Origin: Brachypterus glaber
Lineage: Eukaryota > Arthropoda > Insecta > Coleoptera > Kateretidae
Length of the DNA: 64,000 nucleotides
Assembly (NCBI GenBank): GCA_958510825.1
Contig: OY294049.1
Location: forward strand, 35,058,774-35,122,773
Reading direction: 5' to 3'
Shown: piece by piece, positions 50,791 through 64,000 of the stretch
Position numbering within the stretch: the stretch's first letter is position 1
How the letters are laid out: every line of letters begins with the position of its first letter
Notes under the pieces: generated by a model
Database searches by the model: none
What the model was told of the DNA's origin: nothing
Seen by the model: only the letters and a program-made list of their open reading frames with translations
Made by a program: the position numbers and the translations under genes

Positions 50791-51570
50791 TAGTTGGAAA
50801 GCTGGTGACCATTACCATTTTATTATTTTCTCATGGCTGTATTTTTGGCCAAACCCGGGCTCTAGACGATCCAAAATTTGTGAAAATCAGGTACCCTAAA
50901 ATCTATTTTGCCAAGAGAAATTACATTCAGATTAAGCTATTTTCATAGCATTACAAAGTAATTTTAGGGCCAAGGGGGTAAAAACAGTCCAGAAAGTGCC
51001 TTTGACATGTGTCAGTCTTAAATATTTAAAGAATTGAGAATTTATGAAATGCCGTTTTAATTAAATGAAAATTTTTAGAATTGACATAAGTCAAATGAAC
51101 TTTTTAAAGACTGTTTTTACCCCTTGGCCTGCAGAATAATTGGGTAGCTGTAAAAATATCCTACTCTGAATGTAATAATAATTTGTTTGACCATTTAAAA
51201 ACAGATTTTTAGGGTACCCCATTTCACCACATTTTTAGGGCTTCTAGCATCCAAAGGAATCCGATTCAGAACCTGGTGATTTGGAAATAGCGTAATTTTA
51301 ATGTACTTTAAGACGTAAAATACAAAATACAATACAAATATATCGGTAAAAAATCTATATTGTTTAAGAGAGTATTTGTTTATAATAAATTACCAAAGAA
51401 TATAAAAGAACTTGAAGGATTTAAATTTAAAAAATATATGTCATCTTGTGTTGATAATTATGGAATAAACAGTTAGTGATATATCATAATATTTAGTATT
51501 TTATTATTATTTATTATTATAAAATATACTTGGAATGGTCACCAGCTCTGAAACTATTAAAAGATTTAAA
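50790..51570. repeat. Foldback enclosing a LINE tail
   Basis: AAAGCTGGTGACCATTACC near 50797 mirrors GGAATGGTCACCAGCTCTG near 51532. Inner arms GGCCAAGGGGGTAAAAACAGTC and GACTGTTTTTACCCCTTGGCC also pair. The segment 51190-51335 is related to 29750-29880. Confidence 0.75.
51370..51475 (+). pseudogene. LINE C-terminal tail fragment
   Basis: Translation VFVYNKLPKNIKELEGFKFK followed by KYMSSCVDNY resembles the last residues of CR1/Jockey-like reverse transcriptases. It is too short to place further. Confidence 0.55.
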
Positions 51571-51941
51571 AAATTCGATTTTTTTTATGTTTTAAACGTT
51601 TTCTCATTTTTATTTAAACAGTCAATGAAACTACATGCCTCTTAAACATATTAAGATAGATATCTTTAAGATTAAAGCATCACATTTATAAAGTTAGATC
51701 TATCTACATTTTTTAAAAGCACCAGTTATTTTTTTTTTTTTTAATTATAAGTAATTAATTTTAGTTATTATTTTTTTTTTCATTATTGAACTCCTAGATT
51801 TTCTTGATGTAAAGAAAGGTTTACTGGATAATTAACACGAAGACTTTAACCAATAAAATGTCATATTTGTCACATTTCATTTTATTTAATTCTTAGTTAG
51901 TTTAGAAAGTCCAAATGAGTTAATTATTGGGTAAACCAGCC

Positions 51942-53240
51942 TTAAGGGGTTATATACCTGCTGGCTCGGGAAAATTAAGGGTTTTTATTGATTATTTTTA
52001 GGTATGTAATCAAAACTTTATTCGAACGACCTACAAAATCAGTTGCTTTTCATCCGTGAAACGAGTAATATGTGCTTTCGGCAGGAATTAGTAATACGTT
52101 AAACGCGTTTAATTTTCTAGCATCAAGTCTTTTAGTATTAGTTATTTATTTATTTATTTGCTACCTTAGATATGCCCCAGAATCGATTTTATATATTTTA
52201 TAGTGTATTATTGTATATTATTGTATGGAAGATGTGCAGTAAAATGACGAACATGTGATTATATTGGAGTAAGAAGGGAATTTTATGTTTTTTAATCATT
52301 TATAATGCTGATAAATTTTGATTTGGAAGCAACTAACACGTGAAGAAGTTTTTATACGTACAAAATTTTTTATATGCTAGCGCATGCGCAAATATAATTA
52401 TAAATTAGAAAAAACTGCCTTGGCAACAGCTAACACAACCAACAGTAAACACGAAAAGGAAAGAAGGAAAAGAAAAAGAAAAGGTCTTACAGAAGACTGG
52501 AAATTTTATATATTTAAAACAGGAGTGGGCATGGCGAAAAGCTAGACAAGAACCACTCTTGGTGAATTGAGTAACTAAGAGGGATCTGGCTAATTATCTC
52601 ACTGAGAAAAGGCCAAAATAAAGGAAGAAGAAGAAAATACCTACAAAATATCAAATAGTATGTTTTGATGTGTTTGTGAAAACATTTTTATTGCAAAATT
52701 CGGCAAATTGTGTAAACCATGGCCCCGAAACGCCTTTTTTTCTATCGTTTGCGATGACCACGATTTCTCGAAAACCTTTTTACCGATCAATCTGAAATTT
52801 TTAGTTCCTATTTACAATAGCTAGTTCGTGAGCGAAGGGTTTTGCAAAAAAAAAAATACGGAAATAATCGCCATGGCGATGATTTTCCAAAAAATCGATT
52901 TCCGATGTTCCGAAAATTGAGTTTTCCGGCCGGAAAAAGTAGAAATTTTCATTCACGAACTAGCTATTGTAATTAGGAGTAACACCTAAGCATTTCAGAT
53001 TGATTGGTAAATTGGTTTTCGAGAAATCGTGGTCACCGCAAAAAAAGGCGTTCGGGACAAAGGCCATGGTTTCCACAATTTTCCGAATTTCCAATAAAAA
53101 AATTTTCACAAACACATCAAAACATATACTATTTGATATTTTGTAGATCGTTCGAATAAAGTTGTGATTGTTACATACCTGAAAAAAATCAATAAAAACC
53201 CTTAATTATCCCAAATCACAAGGTATATAATCCCTTAAAG
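51942..53240. repeat. 1.3-kb foldback with TTAAGGGNTTATATACC ends
   Basis: TTAAGGGGTTATATACCTGC on the left is mirrored by AAGGTATATAATCCCTTAA on the right. Inner arms include TTTTACCGATCAATCTGAAA and CACGAACTAGCTATTG with inverses. About 52060-52640 in the left half is extra DNA not matched on the right, so another sequence probably inserted there. Confidence 0.8.
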
Positions 53241-53569
53241 TTGACAAAAAACTAAATTTTAAACAAACCTGTGTGTCTTTCTCCCTATGATTTTATTCTT
53301 TGTAGATAGAAATAAATTTGAAAACAATAAAGCATTTTAAGGGGCATACGACTTTAAAGGTCGAACCTTTTTATATTGCAAAGGTCGTGGTATATGATTC
53401 TAAAATAAGTCAATACATCGTATATACAGTATAATTTCTTTATATCTACAAATTCACTCAATAGCTAGCTTAGTTTAGGCAAAATTTCGTTTTTAAATAA
53501 CAAAAATTTCGTGTCCTAATAATAAGAAACAAAATATAACATTATAATACAGCCAGATCATATCGCACC

Positions 53570-54180
53570 CTTGCTTCAAAAGTGACACAACTCGAAAAAC
53601 TTAGATTTTCAGAAATCGCAAAAAAATACTATATACTTAATATCAATTGGCATGGCATTGGTGGAATGTGAAAAAATCGTCGTCTATAGTTTAAACGTAA
53701 AATTTTACCTCTTCTCTTCCCCTTGCCTCAGCTCACAGGTGCCAGTTAGTATTACGACTACATTAGTTTCTGTATGGCTACAGATTTTTAAATCGATCCA
53801 ATAGATGAAACATATAACTTTAATCCACTTAACAACCTTTAAAAACACCCGTTTTGAGTTACGGCGGTTTTGATAATTTTTATTCGCATAAATAACTAAA
53901 TTATTATGAGTTATGTCATTTTTGACGTATTTTTTTAAAGAAGTCTTATTATTTTAATCTGCAAACACGGCACAACTCAAAATAATGCGTTTTTAAATGT
54001 TCGACTATTATATGCAACCTATGTTCAGTTTTGAAACTTCAGAAACGACAGAAGAGCCATCCAGCCGAGTCTCTCCTAAGCTAAGTGAACACAATTTTGA
54101 TGATTTATGTGGAGTTGTTTACTAATCCTCAAAAAATGCAAATTTTGAGTTGTGTCACTTTTGGAGCAAGGGTGCGATAT
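53570..54180. repeat. 611-bp foldback with ATATCGCACCCTTGC ends
   Basis: ATATCGCACCCTTGCTTCAA-AAGTGACACAACTC at the left is mirrored by GAGTTGTGTCACTTTTGGAG-CAAGGGTGCGATAT at the right, with one mismatch seen. Confidence 0.9.
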
Positions 54181-54310
54181 CAGGCGTGATTACTGGTTAT
54201 ATCAGAACCGTAAAATCCTGATCCAGGAGGATTTTTGTCTGATACGTCAAGTTTTTTTTTTGTAATTTTCAAATAAAAATGTTTTACTGATCTGCCGAAA
54301 TTTTTTAAAA

Positions 54311-54797
54311 AGCATTGATAGGTTTTATCAAGGTGGGCGTACATTGTACAACATAGTTTGATTTAGTTTGACAGGTAAGAATTAATTTTTAAAGTAAGGC
54401 TATTTATTTGTCAAATTCAAAACATACAAACATAGTTTGATTTAGTTTGACAGGTAAGAATTAATTTTTAAAGTAAGGCTATTTATTTGTCAAATTCAAA
54501 ACATACAAAGCAAAAAACACAGTATCCGCTTTGATTTTTTTTTCTAAAAATAAAAATTATTAGAATAAAATTGATCTGAAAAATAAAAAACCTAATTTAC
54601 ATAACTTTTCTAATTATAAAGCATTATAAGAATAATTTAAATAGTACAATACAAAGAAACTAACAAGAAATCCAGCCCTTACTGTATTTTACCCTAGACT
54701 GTTTTTGTCAAAAGCTTAACCCAAATCTCTTGTCAAAATGATATGATGTAAAATTTACGATTTCAATGCCTCCCTTGATAAAACCTATTGATGCTTC
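54311..54797. repeat. Foldback containing a 79-bp tandem duplication
   Basis: AGCATTGATAGGTTTTATCA-AGG at left mirrors CCTTGATAAAACCTATTGAT-GCTT at right. Inside, 54351-54429 and 54430-54508 are two identical-looking copies starting ACATAGTTTGATTTAGTTTG. Confidence 0.85.
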
Positions 54798-55662
54798 TCG
54801 TTTAAATAGGTGCCTAAACTCAGCTAAAGCATCATAAATATGTAGTCTGATTTAAAAAATATTTCTTTTTATACAACAATTTGAATATATGAATAAAATA
54901 TACAACAATTAAATAAATATATAAAACAAAACAATTTTATATCATATAAATTAAGTCAGACTAAATAAATATAACAATAAGAATTTATTTTTATCCAGAT
55001 AATTATTGACATGAAAATCTGCGTCAGGATAATAATAAAATAAAACGATATTTTGAAAATTTCTGTGATGTCAATGGAAATTATCTCGCATAAAGCAAAC
55101 TCACAGTGAGATTCTGGATGTGTGGTACTCATGCATTCAAAAAATTTATTTTCTTAAAAATTACATATTCATGATTTTTACTGATAAATATTTAAAAAAC
55201 TGAATTAAATCAGCTGTATTCCTAGGAATATGTAATTTTTCTTCAAGTTGACCCATATTATAAAAGCTTTAACATCCATTTGACACTAAATCTCACTGAT
55301 ACATGTGTAAAATTTTAAAAGACTAAAAACTATAGAAAAAGTTCTAGACTCGAACCTCATATCCTCATAGAAAAAGTGTATTATATTTAAAAAGTTCGAT
55401 AATACTGATTATTTAGAATAAAAATCAACTGATAAAATATAAATTCTAATTTGAATGAATAAACATTTTTAGCCTAAACCTTAAAATTAATGGACGAATA
55501 AAAACCGCCGGCAAAAATCAGCTCCAATAAAATATTTCACATATTCCCCTTAATAACAATTTTGAGATAACTAAATACTTACAAAACTGGAAAATATGAT
55601 TTTCCTGAAGACTTTTACTTAACAATGACGTGAGGAAACCAAATTTTATATTTAAGAAAAAA
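54798..55662. other. Intergenic AT-rich DNA, nothing recognised
   Basis: No gene or bounded element is supported; it lies between two foldbacks. Confidence 0.5.
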
Positions 55663-56120
55663 AAATTGGTTGAGTTGTGGGATATAGGCCAAAAAGAAAA
55701 CAACGCCAAAAACTTTGTTAACTAAACCGAAAGTTTCGTTTATTCTTTGTAAACATCCTCAGGGTTGATTAAAGCGTAAATGGCATTTTAGTCATAGACT
55801 TTTTGAATGGCAACATATAGTCAAATATAGACCAGATAAGAACAGAAAGAAAAATATAAACAAACATTTAAAAAACGTCACCCACTACGGTAAAATCAGT
55901 TTTGACGTTTTTTAAATGTTTGTTTATATTTTTCTTTCTGTTCTTATCTGGTTTATATTTGACTATATGTTACCATTCAAAAAGTCTATGACTAAAATGC
56001 CTTTTACGCTTTAATCAACCCTGAGGATGTTTACAAAGAATACACAAAACTGTCGGTTTAGTTAACAAAGTTTTTGGCGTTGTTTTCTTTTTGGCTTATA
56101 TCCCACAACTCAGCCAATTT
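55663..56120. repeat. 458-bp near-perfect foldback
   Basis: AAATTGGTTGAGTTGTGGGA-TATAGGCC at left mirrors GGCTTATATCCCACAACTCA-GCCAATTT at right. Arms pair nearly throughout to a loop of about 30 bp around 55893 (CCCACTACGGT). Confidence 0.93.
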
Positions 56121-56488
56121 GATAAATATTTGAGGTCGTTACCAGTTTTTAATTTATATTTAAGGATGGCAAGAGGGGTATTTTTCAGATTATTTCAATA
56201 GTAAGGAATCCGCCATTTTAAATGGTCTTGAGTTTTAAAATGTCCCCAGATTAATTTTCTATCAATATTGATATATAGAAGAATTTGTGCGATAAAAGGC
56301 CTAAACACCCCTATTAAGGTATCCCCAAGGATACAAAACAGCTAAAGTACAAAAACACCAAAAAGCACTAAAATTGGTCAAAATTTTACATAATCGTCAT
56401 AATTGTTATTATTTAAATACCCTTGGTGTTTTTTGTTCTCTCTCTTTTCAGCTATATTATGGTCACCATAAGCCCTTTAAACACAAAT

Positions 56489-57184
56489 ATACAGGGCATT
56501 CCTGAAGGATCAATGATCTGAAGCTCTACAGAAAAATCTGATTATGGTTCATGGTAGCAGAAGGTCTGCACATTACAGAACCATTTTCAGCTAAATCCAG
56601 AAAACTTGTTTTTGGTAAATAATGGTAAATAATCTTCTGCAGTATAATTCTGATAATAAATTGCATATTTTGTTGAACGATAGTATTTTTTTACCTAATT
56701 CCGAATATCTTTAAAGTAAATCTCTATATTTTTCCGTTTTCGAGAAAAATGCTCTTGAACATATTTTTTCCGTTTTTCAAGTGCTTGTAGAAAAGTTATC
56801 ATAGTATCTGAAAGCTTTTATCCAGGCTTCAATTAGAGCGGGGTTCTTACTAGGGACACTAGATCTAGGTCTTAAGTTAGCAAGTCGCCTTGCCTTAAGA
56901 CCTAGATCTAGTGTCCCTAGTTCTTACTGTATTTTAAAACTGTTTTTAAATTTACCACTAAATATTGTGTTTTTTTGTACGATTTTAAAAAGTTCAACAA
57001 AATATGCAATTGAATTTCAGAATTATTCTGCAAAAGATTATTTACCATTATTTACCAAAAACAAGTTTGTTGGATTTAGCTGAAAATGGTTCTGTAATGT
57101 GTAGACATTCTGCTACCATGGTCCATAATCAGATTTTTCTGTAGAGTTACTTCATCTCATTATCCATTCAGGAATGCCGTGTAT
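56489..57184. repeat. 696-bp foldback with an element nested in its spacer
   Basis: ATACAGGGCATTCCTGAA at left mirrors TTCAGGAATGCCGTGTAT at right. Inner arms include ATTACAGAACCATTTTCAGC and TTGGTAAATAATGGTAAATA with inverses. A 69-bp hairpin element lies between the arms at 56851-56919. Confidence 0.9.
56851..56919. mobile_element. 69-bp hAT-like mini-MITE with 8-bp target duplication
   Basis: Perfect 26-bp terminal inverted repeats (TAGGGACACTAGATCTAGGT-CTTAAG at 56851-56876 and the inverse at 56894-56919) surround a 17-bp loop. The element is bordered by GTTCTTAC at 56843-56850 and again at 56920-56927. An 8-bp duplication and TAGGG ends suggest the hAT superfamily. Confidence 0.85.
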
Positions 57185-57561
57185 ACAACACATTTAAAAT
57201 ATAATAAATAAAATGTACAATATTTTGATTTATAAAATATCGTTAACATGATGCCGGCGCTTAATTTATGTATAGTGTGTTTAAAAAAGTCACTCCATCT
57301 GGCAGCTAGAGATCCTTCATAATATGGCACTTCCTATTGTGACAGAAGTGTCTCCATATAAAGAATGAAATGAGCGCCTCTTTGTCCAAAAACATCTTTG
57401 GCAAAAGTTCTAATTTGCAACTTTGGGTATTAATCTACTTTTTGAAAAGTACCTTTTAAATCTGACCGCTAGATGTAGTGACTTTAGTATTTATAATAAA
57501 ATCACATCGTTCGAGCGCGCTCCTTCGTTTATAAAATGTCAAAGCTTATACTTATTAGAGG

Positions 57562-63933
<6,372 letters not shown>

Positions 63934-64000
63934 CTGAAAAAAATCGCAACATTAAATATTTCCAAACCAAATCAAGCTTTCCCCTATAGCTAAAAACTCT

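Overview
This is an AT-rich, intron-rich, repeat-laden eukaryotic window, most likely from an insect (a beetle would fit, but that is inference). The evidence is GT-AG spliced homologues of animal genes, a nested C2H2 zinc-finger gene of insect style, non-LTR retrotransposon and Tc1 relics, an intact Ty3/Gypsy element, and very many long-armed foldback elements.

Layout. (1) 189-10802, plus strand: the 3' part of IBTK (ankyrin, RCC1, two BTB domains), 14 exons reconstructed, 1,141 residues visible; the 5' end lies left of the window. (2) 12144-48159, plus strand: a complete ANKLE1/LEM-3-type gene (ankyrin repeats, LEM domain, GIY-YIG nuclease), 8 exons, 763 residues predicted, with a 15.9 kb first intron. 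(3) 14202-19997, inside that intron and antisense to it: a full-length Ty3/Gypsy retrotransposon with two 497-bp LTRs that look identical, a CTAG target duplication, intact gag and pol, and a complete -1 frameshift signal (GGGAAAC, 8-nt spacer, 10-bp stem). (4) 48160-57561: intergenic DNA made of foldbacks and a tandem array. (5) 57562-63933, minus strand: the last six exons of Nedd4 (HECT domain); the C2 and WW parts lie right of the window. (6) 59299-60498, minus strand: a single-exon gene nested in a Nedd4 intron, combining C2H2 fingers, an STPR-like basic repeat and a baculovirus FP-like C-terminal domain.

The three host genes are not an operon and I see no shared pathway. ANKLE1 and Nedd4 converge; IBTK and ANKLE1 are head to tail, 1.34 kb apart. 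One possible functional link is that the retrotransposon Gag carries a PPxY motif, the classic ligand of NEDD4-family WW domains, while a Nedd4 gene lies about 40 kb away; the proximity itself is probably chance.

The non-coding DNA is dominated by non-autonomous foldback/MITE-like elements in several families that recur across IBTK, ANKLE1 and Nedd4 introns, and by 5'-truncated LINE tails. All exon joins were made by hand from splice signals and reading-frame continuity, without transcripts. Family matches rest on recognised motifs, not on searches. Arm identities were judged by eye.
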